Assembly: GCF_026712245.1 (NCBI RefSeq)
Contig: NZ_JAPPUY010000002.1
Location: forward strand, 682,001-746,000
Direction: 5' to 3'
Source: Roseateles hydrophilus
GTDB lineage: Bacteria > Pseudomonadota > Gammaproteobacteria > Burkholderiales > Burkholderiaceae_C
Length of the DNA stretch: 64,000 nucleotides
Of this stretch, positions 42,228-51,008 are shown piece by piece. Both the position numbers and the translations under genes were made by a program. The notes beneath the pieces were generated by a model. It was not told where the DNA came from and did not search any database. It saw nothing but the letters and a program-made list of their open reading frames with translations. Each line of letters starts with the position of its first letter. Within the stretch, counting starts at the first letter, position 1.

Positions 42228-44432
42228 ATGCCCGACCGCCACTACCGCATCTGCCCCCTGTGCGAGGCCTGCTGCGGGCTGGAGGTGAAGACCGAGGGCA
42301 CCAAGGTCATCGCCATCCGCGGCGCCGAGCAGGATGTGTTCAGCCACGGCTATCTGTGCCCCAAGGGCGTGAGCCTGAAGGACCTGCACGAGGACCCCGA
42401 CCGCCTGCGCACGCCGTTGATCAAGCGCGACGGCGTGTTCGTCGAGGCGACGTGGGACGAGGCCTTCGCTGAGATCGAGCGCCGGCTGCTGCCGTTGCGC
42501 GCCCAGCACGGCGCCGATGCGGTGGCGCTGACCATCGGCAACCCGGCCGCGCACAAGGTCAGCCTGCTGGCCTACACGCCGCGCCTCGTGAAGTCGCTGG
42601 CCTCGCGCAATGTGATGAGCGCGTCCACGCTGGACCAGATGCCCAAGCAGCTCAGCAGCGCGCTGATGTTCGGCCACTGGCTGTCCATCCCGCTGCCCGA
42701 CATCGAGCGCTGCGACTATCTGCTCATCCTGGGCGGCAACCCCATGGTCAGCAATGGCAGCCTGTGGACCGTGCCCGACTACCGCGGCAAGGCCAAGGCC
42801 ATGCGCGCGCGCGGCGGGCGCATCGTCGTCGTGGACCCGCGCCGCAGCGAGACGGCCGCGGCCGCCGACGAGCACCTGCCCATCCGCCCCGGCGGCGACG
42901 CGCTGCTGCTGGCGGGCATCGCGCACACGCTGTTCGACGAGGGCCTGGTGAACCTGGGCCGGCTGGCCGAGCATGTCAACGGGCTGGACGAGGCGCGCGC
43001 CGCCGTCGCGCCCTTTGCGCCTCAGGTGACGGCCGCCGGCTGCGGCATCCCGGCCGAGACGCAGCGCCGCCTGGCCCGCGAGCTGGCCGCCGCACCGCGC
43101 GCCGCTGTCTACGCGCGCATCGGCACCTGCACCACGCGCTTCGGCACCGTGAACTCCTGGCTGGTGGACCTCATCAACGTGCTCACCGGCCACCTAGACC
43201 GCGAGGGCGGCGCGATGTTCGCGAAGGCCGCTGCGTTCGCGCCCAACACCCAGGGCCGGCCCGGCATCGGCAAGGGCGTGACGACGGGCCGGCGCCGCAG
43301 CCGCGTGTCGGGCGCGCCCGAGGTCTATGGCGAGCTGCCCATCACCGTGCTCGCGGAAGAGATCGAGACGCCGGGCGACGGGCAGGTCAAGGCGCTGATC
43401 ACCATCGCCAGCAACCCGGTGCTGTCCGCCCCCGGCGGCCCGCGCCTGGCGAAGGCGCTGGAAGGCCTGGACTTCATGCTCAGCCTGGACATCTACGTCA
43501 ACGAGACGACGCGCCATGCCGACGTGATCCTGCCGGGGCTGTCGCCGCTGGAGGATCTGCACTTCGACGTCGCCTTTCCGCAGCTCAGCCACCGCAACCA
43601 TGCGCGCTTCAGCGGCCCGGTGTTCGATGCCGCGCCCGGCACGCCGCAGGAGTGGCAGACCATCCTGCGCCTGTGCGCGCTGCTGGAAGGCCGCGGCCTG
43701 GGCGTGGACGTGGCGCAGCTGGACGACGAGGCCATCGCGTCCGACGTGCGCCGCTTCGCTGGCGACCAGACGCCCGCCATCCTGGCCGCGCTGGACCCCT
43801 GGCGCGGCCCCGAGCGCCTCATCGACCTGCAGCTGCGCGTGGGGCCGTATGGCGACCAGTTTGGCCGCAAGCCCGACGGGCTGAATCTCGCCAAGGTCAA
43901 GGCCGCCAGCACGGTGGACGGCGGCGGCGTCGACCTCGGTGCGCTCACGCCGCGCATCCCCGAGGTGCTGCGCACGCCCAGCGGCAAGATCGAACTGGCA
44001 CCGCCGGCCATCCTGGCCGACCTGGCTCACGTCAAGGCCGAGCCCGCGCCCGAGTTCAGCCTCATCGGCCGGCGCGACACGCGCTCCAGCAACAGCTGGA
44101 TGCACAACCTGCCGGTGCTGGCCAAGGGGCCGGAGCGTTGCACGCTGCTCATCCACCCGGCCGATGCCGACCGGCTGGGCCTGGCCGAGTTCGCGCGCGT
44201 GAGGAGCGCCGTGGGCGAGCTGGTGGCGCGCGTGGAGCGCAGCGCCGACATGAGCCCCGGCGTCGTCAGCCTGCCGCACGGCTGGGGGCACGACCTGCCC
44301 GGCGTGCAGCTGGCCGTGGCCCGCGAGCGGCCTGGCGTCAACCTCAACGCACTGCTGGACATGGCCGACCGCGATCCGCTCAGCGGCAACGCCGTGCTGG
44401 GCGGCGTGGCGGTGGTAATCACTGCGCCTTGA
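42228..44432 (+). CDS. Molybdopterin-dependent oxidoreductase, substrate unknown
   Basis: 734 residues. 4Fe-4S cluster motif CPLCEACCG with a distal cysteine in YLCPKG; bis-MGD regions LLILGGNPMVSNG, VVDPRRSETAAAADEHLPIRPGGDALLLAGIAHTL and NLINVLTGHLDREGGAMF-like segment; C-terminal dinucleotide-binding domain (RSSNSWMHNLPVL, LPHGWGHDLPGVQL). No Tat signal, so cytosolic. Smaller than NasA and lacking the 2Fe-2S tail. It resembles formate dehydrogenase/dehydrogenase-like members of the family but no partner subunit is adjacent. Start at MPDRHYRIC. Confidence 0.88.
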   Translation: MPDRHYRICPLCEACCGLEVKTEGTKVIAIRGAEQDVFSHGYLCPKGVSLKDLHEDPDRLRTPLIKRDGVFVEATWDEAFAEIERRLLPLRAQHGADAVALTIGNPAAHKVSLLAYTPRLVKSLASRNVMSASTLDQMPKQLSSALMFGHWLSIPLPDIERCDYLLILGGNPMVSNGSLWTVPDYRGKAKAMRARGGRIVVVDPRRSETAAAADEHLPIRPGGDALLLAGIAHTLFDEGLVNLGRLAEHVNGLDEARAAVAPFAPQVTAAGCGIPAETQRRLARELAAAPRAAVYARIGTCTTRFGTVNSWLVDLINVLTGHLDREGGAMFAKAAAFAPNTQGRPGIGKGVTTGRRRSRVSGAPEVYGELPITVLAEEIETPGDGQVKALITIASNPVLSAPGGPRLAKALEGLDFMLSLDIYVNETTRHADVILPGLSPLEDLHFDVAFPQLSHRNHARFSGPVFDAAPGTPQEWQTILRLCALLEGRGLGVDVAQLDDEAIASDVRRFAGDQTPAILAALDPWRGPERLIDLQLRVGPYGDQFGRKPDGLNLAKVKAASTVDGGGVDLGALTPRIPEVLRTPSGKIELAPPAILADLAHVKAEPAPEFSLIGRRDTRSSNSWMHNLPVLAKGPERCTLLIHPADADRLGLAEFARVRSAVGELVARVERSADMSPGVVSLPHGWGHDLPGVQLAVARERPGVNLNALLDMADRDPLSGNAVLGGVAVVITAP

Positions 44433-45195
44433 ACAGGCCCTGGAAGGGGCGCGACACCGTCAGCACATCCGGCGAGCCGCGCAGCCTGAGCTGCATGCCG
44501 CCCTCGTCGTCGCGCACCGCGCTGGCGATCTGCGCGCTGGCCACGACGGTGGAGCGGTGCACCTGCTGGAAGCGCGCCGGGTCCAGCTGGGCCAGCAGGT
44601 CCTTCAGCGGCGTGCGCAGCAGCGCGTCGCGTTGCTGGGTGCCGTCCAGGTAGACCACGCGCGTGTAGCGGCTGTCGGACTCCAGGTAAACGACATCGGC
44701 CACACGGATCAGCCGCACCTCCTTGCCCACGCCGGCCTGCAGCGTGTCGGCCCAGGCCGGGCGGCGCTGCTGGCCGGCCAGCTGCTCCAGCAGCTCCTGC
44801 AGGGCCTGCGGTGCCTGGCTCAGGACGGGGGCCGGGCGCTGCAGGCGCTCGCGCAGCCGGGCCACCGTCTGCGCCAGCCGGGCCGGGTCCAGCGGCTTGA
44901 CGAGGTAGTCCACCGCGCCGGCCTCGAAGGCCTGCAGCGCGTGGTCGCCATAGGCCGTCACGAACACCACCGCGCTGCGGCCCGCGATGCGCCGCGCCAC
45001 GTCGATGCCCGACAGCCCCGGCATGCGGATGTCCAGGAAGCAGACCTCGGGTTCGTGGGCCAGCCACTGGTCCCAGGCGTCGGCGCCGTGGCGCGCCTGG
45101 GCCACGATGTCGGCCTCGGGCCAGGCCGCCGCCAGCGCTTCGGCCAGTTGCTCCAGCGGAGCGGATTCGTCGTCGGCAATCAGCAGTCGGGTCAT
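44419..45195 (-). CDS. LytTR-family response regulator
   Basis: 258 residues. Receiver domain with DD at 8-9, phospho-acceptor D in VCFLDIRMPG, T in VTAY and K in LVKPLD. C-terminal LytTR DNA-binding domain (VGKEVRLIRVADVVYLESDSRYTRVVYLDG, FQQVHRSTVVA). AlgR/LytR type, binding direct repeats. Overlaps its partner kinase by 4 bases and the convergent oxidoreductase end by 14. Confidence 0.92.
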   Translation of the reverse strand: MTRLLIADDESAPLEQLAEALAAAWPEADIVAQARHGADAWDQWLAHEPEVCFLDIRMPGLSGIDVARRIAGRSAVVFVTAYGDHALQAFEAGAVDYLVKPLDPARLAQTVARLRERLQRPAPVLSQAPQALQELLEQLAGQQRRPAWADTLQAGVGKEVRLIRVADVVYLESDSRYTRVVYLDGTQQRDALLRTPLKDLLAQLDPARFQQVHRSTVVASAQIASAVRDDEGGMQLRLRGSPDVLTVSRPFQGLFKAQ

Positions 45196-46349
45196 GGGGC
45201 GTCGGTCAGGGTGATCTGGGCGCGCGTGCCGCCTTCGGCGCGGCGTTGCAGCGTGAAACGGGCGCGGTCGCCGAAGTGGTGGTGCAGGCGCCGGCGCAGG
45301 TTGGCCAGGCCGACGTGATCCTGCGCATCATCGGCCAGGCCCAGGCCGTCGTCGTCCACGCGCAGCCACCAGCCGCCGCCGGGCGTGAGCGCGGCCGTCA
45401 GCCACAGGCGGCCTTGGCCGATCTTGGGCTCCAGGCCGTGCTCCACGGCGTTTTCCACCAGCGTGAGCACCAGGCCGGGCGGCAGCAGCTGCTGGGCCAG
45501 CGCGGGGGCGATGTCCACCTCGCCCTGCACGCGGCCGTCCAGCCGTGCGGCCAGGATGGCCAGGTAGTGGCGCACGGCCTGGGCCTCCTCGGCCAGCGGC
45601 ACGGCGGGCCGGCCCAGCATCTCGGTGCTGCGGCGCAGGAAGCCGGTCAGCTCGCGCAGCAGCGGGCCGGCACGCTCGTCGCGGCGGTCCACCCAGTGCT
45701 GCAGCGTGGCCAGCGTGTTGAAGACGAAGTGCGGGTGGATCTGCGCCTGCAGCAGCCGCAGGTCGGCCTCGGCGGCGTTGCGGGCGGCGGCGTCGCGCTC
45801 GGCCACCAGCTGCAGCCGGGCGAGCTGACGGTCGCGCGCCGCGCGGCCGGCGTTGCCCACCAGGGCCAGCAGCAGCAGCGCACCGATGAGCAGTGGCGTG
45901 GCGACGCTCAGCGCTCGCATGAGCCGGCTCGGGTCCAGGCGCTCGGGCGCGCCGTGAATGCCCATCAGCAGCAGCGACATGGCGCCCCCGCCCACCAGCG
46001 CGCCGAGCAGGAACTTGCGCAGATAGTCGGACGGCTTCATCGTCACCGGCGCCAGCCAGACGCCCAGCAGTGCCGCGCTCAGCGCGCTCCAGGTGAAGAA
46101 GCTGACGCCCAGCGACTTGGGCCAGCTGTGCCCCAGCGCGTGCAGGGACAGCGCGAAGCCGCCCAGCACCAGCCACCACACGGCCCAGGCGCCCAGGCCG
46201 CTGCGGGTGTAGAGGTGGATGTCGGTCAGCTCGACGCGCTCGCGCAGCACGGGGTCGGTGCGGCCGATCTTTTCGTAGTGGGGCAGGGCCCAGCGGTAGT
46301 ACGCGCGCTGCAGCCGGTTGCCGTGGGCGAGGGGGTTGGGTGTGTCCAT
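45192..46349 (-). CDS. LytS/AlgZ-type sensor histidine kinase
   Basis: 385 residues. Four membrane helices between about 48 and 165 with no obvious sensor domain, then the His_kinase motif LQAQIHPHFVFNTLATLQHW with the phospho-acceptor histidine intact, and a C-terminal ATPase domain (LVENAVEHGLEPKIGQG, GLGLADDAQDHVGLANLRRRL). Start chosen at MDTPNPLAHG; the frame further upstream has no homology. Coupled to the LytTR regulator. Confidence 0.9.
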   Translation of the reverse strand: MDTPNPLAHGNRLQRAYYRWALPHYEKIGRTDPVLRERVELTDIHLYTRSGLGAWAVWWLVLGGFALSLHALGHSWPKSLGVSFFTWSALSAALLGVWLAPVTMKPSDYLRKFLLGALVGGGAMSLLLMGIHGAPERLDPSRLMRALSVATPLLIGALLLLALVGNAGRAARDRQLARLQLVAERDAAARNAAEADLRLLQAQIHPHFVFNTLATLQHWVDRRDERAGPLLRELTGFLRRSTEMLGRPAVPLAEEAQAVRHYLAILAARLDGRVQGEVDIAPALAQQLLPPGLVLTLVENAVEHGLEPKIGQGRLWLTAALTPGGGWWLRVDDDGLGLADDAQDHVGLANLRRRLHHHFGDRARFTLQRRAEGGTRAQITLTDAP

Positions 46350-46477
46350 GGGCCGCACTCTAGGGGCGCGGCTGGCGTGCGCACGGCGCGCCTGCACGAG
46401 CCGCGGCAGCAGGCGCACGGAACGCCGGTGGTGGCGCACGAGTCGCAGCGCCGGGCCGCACGGGCAGCAGCATCTGA
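46350..46477. other. Non-coding stretch upstream of the LytS-type kinase
   Basis: No gene, terminator or clear promoter seen. It is GC-rich with short CACGAG and GCAGCAG repeats. Confidence 0.3.
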
Positions 46478-46693
46478 GTCGCCAAGGCGGGCAATGACAC
46501 GACCCTGGCCGGCGCGTTGTTGAGCCGCCTCTGCGGCGCACCCGCCGGCATGGCGTTTGCGGCCACCAGCGCAGGCATCGCGGTCAGCTGGGCCAAGCCG
46601 GTGGTGGGCACGAGCAACCTGGTCATCACGCTGCGCAACAACCTCGGCCAGACGAGCACCGGCACCGTGAAGGTGACCGTCACGGCCAGCTGA
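46478..46693 (+). pseudogene. C-terminal remnant of a secreted beta-sandwich protein
   Basis: A 71-codon open stretch follows a TGA and ends at a TGA. It encodes TSAGIAVSWAKPVVGTSNLVITLRNNLG and a TGTVKVTVTAS end, the look of the last strands of an immunoglobulin-like or cadherin-like repeat in an exported protein. No start, signal or ribosome site is present, and nothing upstream in any frame continues it. I take it as a decayed gene end. Confidence 0.45.
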
Positions 46694-46712
46694 CCTGCGG
46701 GCGCGCCGGGCG

Positions 46713-48011
46713 TCAGCCGGCGCGCCACTGCACCCGCGCCACCAGCCCGCCGCCGTCGCGCGGTAGCAGCTGCAGCGTGGCGCCCTCGGCGCGCGCGATG
46801 CGCTCGACGATGGCCAGCCCCAGGCCCGAGCCCGGCGTGCTGCCGCGCGCATCGTCGCCGCGCCGGAAGGGTTGCTTGAGCGCCTCCACGCGGGCTGGCG
46901 CGATGCCGGGGCCGCGGTCGCGCACCTCGATCCAGGCGCCGTCGGCGCTCTCGCCGCAGGCCAGCTCCAAGGGCGGCGCGCCATGGCGCTGTGCGTTCAC
47001 CACCAGATTCAGCACCAGCCGGCGCAACGCTTGCGGCCGCGCCAGCCGCTGCACGGCCGGGCCGTCGGCCAGCGTGGGCTGCGGCTGACCGGGCGCCAGC
47101 GCCAGCGTCTCGGCCAGGAACTGGCGCAGCTCCACGGCCACGGCGGGCAGGGCCTGCTCGGCCGGGTGCGCGGCACGGGCGTAGTCCAGGAACTGCGTCA
47201 GCAGGTCGTCCAGCGCATGCAGGCTGCGGTCCAGCGTGTCCAGCAACGCAGGGTCGGCGGGGCCGGGCTCGCGCAGCATCTCGCTGGCCAGGCGCATCTT
47301 GGCCAGCGGCGTGCGCAGGTCGTGCGACAGCCCCGCCAGCATCAGCAGCCGTTCCTGCTCGTCGCGGGCCAGCGCGGCGGCCATGTCGTTGAAGCTGCGC
47401 GCGAGCGCGGCGGTCTCAGCCGGGCCGTCGGTGGGCAGCGCGACGTGGCGCTGGCCCGCGCCCAGCGCCTGCGTGGCCTGCACCAGCCGCGCCAGGGGGC
47501 GGTTGATGCGGCGCTGGATCAGCCAGGCGCCCAGCAGCGCCAGCGCGCCGGCCACGGCGCTGGTGGTCAGCCAGGTGCGGGCGAAGCGGTGCGCCGGCTG
47601 CATGGGCGGCACGCTGAGCCAGTGCGGCACCTCGGGCAGGCGCACGGCGATCAGGCCGTTGGCCTCGCGCCGCCAGGCCAGCTCGGCAGGCTGCAGCGAC
47701 AGCTGGGCGGCCAGCTCGGCCAGGAAGCGGCGCTCGATCAGCGTGGTGCGTGCCGGCAGTGCCTCAGACTGGCCGGCGCCGGCCCGGGCGTTGAAGCGCG
47801 CCACGAAGGCCTCGCGCTGGGCCTCGGGCAGCAGGCGCAGGCCCTCGGCCACGGCCTGGAGGCTGCGCGCCGTGGCCTCGGCCGACTGGCGCAGCCGGGG
47901 CTTGGCGATGAACTGCCCGTAGGCCAGCGCGTTGAGCAACTGGCCGCCGACGATCAGCGCCACGATGAGCCACAGGTTGCGGCCGAACAGCGTGGACAGG
48001 CCCCAGCGCAT
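46713..48011 (-). CDS. EnvZ-type sensor histidine kinase
   Basis: 432 residues: TM1 about 11-31, periplasmic sensor of about 130 residues, TM2 about 163-183 (SAVAGALALLGAWLI), HAMP, HisKA with LAGLSHDLRTPLAKMRLA, N-box LVLNLVVNAQRHG and G-boxes RDRGPGIA and GSGLGLAIVERI. Start overlaps the regulator's stop by one base. Signal unknown; the OmpR/EnvZ-like pair could govern envelope stress or porins. Confidence 0.92.
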   Translation of the reverse strand: MRWGLSTLFGRNLWLIVALIVGGQLLNALAYGQFIAKPRLRQSAEATARSLQAVAEGLRLLPEAQREAFVARFNARAGAGQSEALPARTTLIERRFLAELAAQLSLQPAELAWRREANGLIAVRLPEVPHWLSVPPMQPAHRFARTWLTTSAVAGALALLGAWLIQRRINRPLARLVQATQALGAGQRHVALPTDGPAETAALARSFNDMAAALARDEQERLLMLAGLSHDLRTPLAKMRLASEMLREPGPADPALLDTLDRSLHALDDLLTQFLDYARAAHPAEQALPAVAVELRQFLAETLALAPGQPQPTLADGPAVQRLARPQALRRLVLNLVVNAQRHGAPPLELACGESADGAWIEVRDRGPGIAPARVEALKQPFRRGDDARGSTPGSGLGLAIVERIARAEGATLQLLPRDGGGLVARVQWRAG

Positions 48012-48718
48012 CACGCGTCGGGCTCGGGCAGGAACACATAGCCCAGGCCCCACACGGTCTGGATGTGGCGCGGGGCGCTGGGGTCGGGCTCGATGAGGCG
48101 GCGCAGCCGCATGATCTGCACGTCCAGGCTGCGGTCGCTGACGCCGTGGTCGTCGCCATGGGCCAGGTGCAGCAGCTTGTCGCGGCCCAGCGGCCGGTTG
48201 GGCTGGCTGGCCAGCGCGCGCAGCAGGTTGAGCTCCACGGTGCTGATGTCCACCGGCTCGCCGTCGCGCACCAGGCGGCGCTGCGTGGGGTAGAGCGTGA
48301 AGGCACCGAAGCGCACCGCCGTGTCGCCCGGCGGGCCCAGGTGGGCGCCGAGCTGCTGCTGGCGGCGCACCAGGGCCTGGATGCGTGCGAGCAGCTCGCG
48401 CGGGGCGAAGGGTTTGGCGAGGTAGTCGTCGGCGCCCATCTCCAGGCCGAGCACACGGTCCACCAGCTCGCTGCGCGCGGTCAGCATCAGGATGGGGATG
48501 GTCTCGCCCTGGCCGCGCAGCCGGCGGCACAGCGACAGGCCGTCCTCGCCGGGCATCATCAGGTCCAGCACCAGCACGTCAAAGCGCTCGCGCGCCAGCA
48601 GCTGCGCGGCGGCGCTGGCGTCGGGCACGCTGCGCACGCTCAGGCCCTGCTCGGTCAGGTAGCGCTGGAGCAGGCCGCGCAGTTCGGCTTCGTCGTCGGC
48701 GATCAGGATGCGGGTCAT
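48011..48718 (-). CDS. OmpR-family response regulator
   Basis: 235 residues. Receiver with DDE at 8-10, D in VLVLDLMMPGEDG, T in LTAR and K in LAKPFAPREL; C-terminal winged helix (VRFGAFTLYPTQRRLV, RSLDVQIMRLRRLIEPDPSAPRHIQTVWGLGYVF). Sequence is closest to the OmpR subgroup. First gene of a two-gene operon with the downstream kinase. Confidence 0.93.
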   Translation of the reverse strand: MTRILIADDEAELRGLLQRYLTEQGLSVRSVPDASAAAQLLARERFDVLVLDLMMPGEDGLSLCRRLRGQGETIPILMLTARSELVDRVLGLEMGADDYLAKPFAPRELLARIQALVRRQQQLGAHLGPPGDTAVRFGAFTLYPTQRRLVRDGEPVDISTVELNLLRALASQPNRPLGRDKLLHLAHGDDHGVSDRSLDVQIMRLRRLIEPDPSAPRHIQTVWGLGYVFLPEPDA

Positions 48719-48882
48719 GCGCCGATGTTAGGGACGGCCGCCGGGGTGGGGCGGCGGCCAAACGGTGACAAAACCTTGCAGCGGCGCGGCGCTGTCAGGA
48801 TCTGCAAGGGCTGCAACGCGGTGAACCCCGGCCAGCTCACCCGGCGCGGGCAGCATGCGGTGGCGCTTCACCAGGAGGTTCC

Positions 48883-49863
48883 GTGCGCCCTTGTCTGTCG
48901 CCCTTGCCGTGCTTGCTGACCCTGCCTCTGCTGCTGGCCGCCTGCGGTGGCGGCGGCGATACGGCGCCCGCGCCGCCTCCCGTGGCCGCCCATCAGCTGG
49001 TGAGCCTCACGGTGGCGGGCCATCCGCATGCCGTCAACGTCTACCGCACCGCGGGTGCGCAGCGCGCCATCGTGCTGCTGCACGGCGGCGCGGGCAATCT
49101 GAATGCGGTGGCCTACCAGGTGGGGCTGAACAGCAGCGCGTCCACGACGACGATGGCCACCATCCACTGGGACTGGCTGGCCGCGAACCAGGTGATGCTG
49201 GTGGTGCCGCAGGGCCAGCACATCGCCAGCAATCCCGGCGCGACGACCTGGAGCAACCACGCGATGACCTCCGGTCAGGACGACAAGGCCTTCCTGCAGG
49301 CGCTGGCGGCGCGCATCCGCAGCGAGTACGGTCTGGCCGACCTCACGCTGATGGGCCACTCCATGGGCGGCGCGATGGCCAACCGGATGTGGTGCGAGTC
49401 GCCCGCCACGTTCAGCCGTTATGTGTCGCTGGCCGGCCCGGCGTCGGCGACCTTCGCGCAGCCCGGCACGCCCTGCGCGCCGGGTGCGAGCGCAGCGCCC
49501 TATCTGGGCGTGTTCGGTGACGCCGACCCCATCGTGCAGTCGGGTGGCGCGTGGGAGGCCGAGGTCTGGAATGCCAACCCGGCGACGGTGGCCGTCTCGC
49601 GGGAGGCTTGGCTGAACCCCTTGCTGCTCGGTGAGTTCCGCCAGCAGCAGCGGCGCACCGCGCAGCTGTGCGGCGCCCTGCTGGACGCCGCGGCCTACAC
49701 GACCGCCGGCAACGTGGACACCTGGGCCAGTTGCGGCGGGCGGCTGGTGTTGAAGCGGGTGCGCGGCGCGGACCACGGCGTGGCCTCGCTGGATGCGCAG
49801 ATGGGCGCGGCGTCGACGCTGGACGTGATGGACGCCGTGATGGCGTTCACCGCCGTGCGCTGA
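48883..49863 (+). CDS. PHB depolymerase-like alpha/beta hydrolase lipoprotein
   Basis: 326 residues from a GTG start, chosen because AGGAGG lies 6 bases ahead. Lipobox LLAAC at residues 17-21 after a hydrophobic signal, then a glycine stretch (CGGGGD). Catalytic core: HGGAGNLNAVAY (oxyanion), GHSMGGAMANRM (nucleophile serine), FGDADPIV (aspartate) and GADHGVAS (histidine), as in poly(3-hydroxyalkanoate) depolymerase/LpqC-type esterases. Likely anchored in the outer membrane. Substrate is not certain; feruloyl-esterase-like activity is an alternative. Confidence 0.85.
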   Translation: MRPCLSPLPCLLTLPLLLAACGGGGDTAPAPPPVAAHQLVSLTVAGHPHAVNVYRTAGAQRAIVLLHGGAGNLNAVAYQVGLNSSASTTTMATIHWDWLAANQVMLVVPQGQHIASNPGATTWSNHAMTSGQDDKAFLQALAARIRSEYGLADLTLMGHSMGGAMANRMWCESPATFSRYVSLAGPASATFAQPGTPCAPGASAAPYLGVFGDADPIVQSGGAWEAEVWNANPATVAVSREAWLNPLLLGEFRQQQRRTAQLCGALLDAAAYTTAGNVDTWASCGGRLVLKRVRGADHGVASLDAQMGAASTLDVMDAVMAFTAVR

Positions 49864-49897
49864 CGCCGCGCGGCCGGCGCGATGGCGCCGGGCCGGG

Positions 49898-50254
49898 TCA
49901 ACGCACGACGCGGTCGGTCTCGAACGCGATGCTGGAGACGCTGCCGTCGGCGTTGCGCATGAAGCGCACACGGCGCAGGCCGTCGGGGCTGACGAGCAGT
50001 TCGTGGCCGGCGGCCTTCCAGTCTTCCAGCGGGCTCTCGTCCAGTGCCACGCCGACGCGGCGCATGCCGACATGGACCTTCAGCGTGCGGCCGTCTTCGA
50101 GCAGGTATTCGCCCTGCGCCTGGCGCAGCATCAGGCGCTCGCTGACGGCCGGGACGGTGGGCTCCTGGGCACTCGCGGGCGCGGTGGTCAGCGTCAGGGT
50201 GGCGAGCAGCGCGGCCGACAGGGTGAGCGGGCGCAGGGTGGACCAGGTCTTCAT
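49898..50254 (-). CDS. Small secreted protein of unknown function
   Basis: 118 residues with a signal peptide (LTLSAALLATLTLTTAPASA). The mature 88 residues are predicted beta-rich (GEYLLEDGRTLKVHVGMRRVGVALDE, RRVRFMRNADGSVSSIAFE). No cysteines. I do not recognise a named family. A ribosome site (AAGGAG) precedes the ATG. Sits between the lipoprotein and the DctR-like regulator, with no clear link. Confidence 0.7.
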   Translation of the reverse strand: MKTWSTLRPLTLSAALLATLTLTTAPASAQEPTVPAVSERLMLRQAQGEYLLEDGRTLKVHVGMRRVGVALDESPLEDWKAAGHELLVSPDGLRRVRFMRNADGSVSSIAFETDRVVR

Positions 50255-50339
50255 GGTGGGGTACTCCTTGGGTTTCCCGAGGCCAGTCGCCTCGGCATCT
50301 TTCCTAGTGCAAACCCCATGCCAGGCTTTCTACGGGTGT

Positions 50340-51008
50340 TTACCCGGGTTTTTGCCCCAGGACCGGGCCGGCCTGCGCCGGGTTGGTGACCGCCTGCCCC
50401 GCAATGAGGGTGGCGACCTCGGCGGCCGACCGCACGCCTAACTTCGCAAACACGCGCGCCCGGTGGACCTCCACGGTGCGGATGGACACGTTGAGCTCGT
50501 CAGCAATGATCTTGTTGAGCTTGCCGGCGGCCACGCGGGTCATGACCTCGCGCTCGCGCTCGGTCAGGCTGGCCAGCCGCGCGCTGCGCTCGGCCACCTG
50601 CGCGCCCTCGGCCTGCATGGCGGCGTCCACCGCCAGCGCCTGGGCGATGCGGTCGGCCAGCGCGTTGTCGCTGTAGGGCTTCTCCAGGAAGTCGAAGGCG
50701 CCCTTCTTCAGCGCATCCACCACCATGGGGATGTCGCCGTGGCCGGTCAGGAACAGCACGGGGTTGCGCAACTGGCGGGCCAACAGCTCATCGTGCAGCC
50801 GCGTGCCGCTCATGGGCTCCATGCGCACGTCCAGTAGAAAGATGCCTTTGGGCGGGCCGTGGCGCGGCATCTCCAGGTCCAGCGCGTCCAGCAGCGCCGG
50901 GCCGCTGGCGAAGGCGCGCACGTCCAGGCCGCGCGAGCGCATCAGGAAGGCCAGCGCGTCGCGCACGCCGGAGTCGTCGTCGACGAGGTGGACGGTGCCG
51001 TGGTTCAT
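50340..51008 (-). CDS. dctR: FixJ/DctR-type response regulator
   Basis: 222 residues. Receiver with DDD at 10-12, phospho-acceptor D in IFLLDVRMEPMSG, and K in FLEKPYSD. LuxR-type helix-turn-helix LTEREREVMTRVAAGKLNKIIADELNVSIRTVEVHRARVF. FixJ/TodT group. It overlaps the kinase gene by 4 bases and lies opposite a TRAP binding-protein gene, the arrangement of DctSR controlling C4-dicarboxylate uptake. Confidence 0.88.
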   Translation of the reverse strand: MNHGTVHLVDDDSGVRDALAFLMRSRGLDVRAFASGPALLDALDLEMPRHGPPKGIFLLDVRMEPMSGTRLHDELLARQLRNPVLFLTGHGDIPMVVDALKKGAFDFLEKPYSDNALADRIAQALAVDAAMQAEGAQVAERSARLASLTEREREVMTRVAAGKLNKIIADELNVSIRTVEVHRARVFAKLGVRSAAEVATLIAGQAVTNPAQAGPVLGQKPG

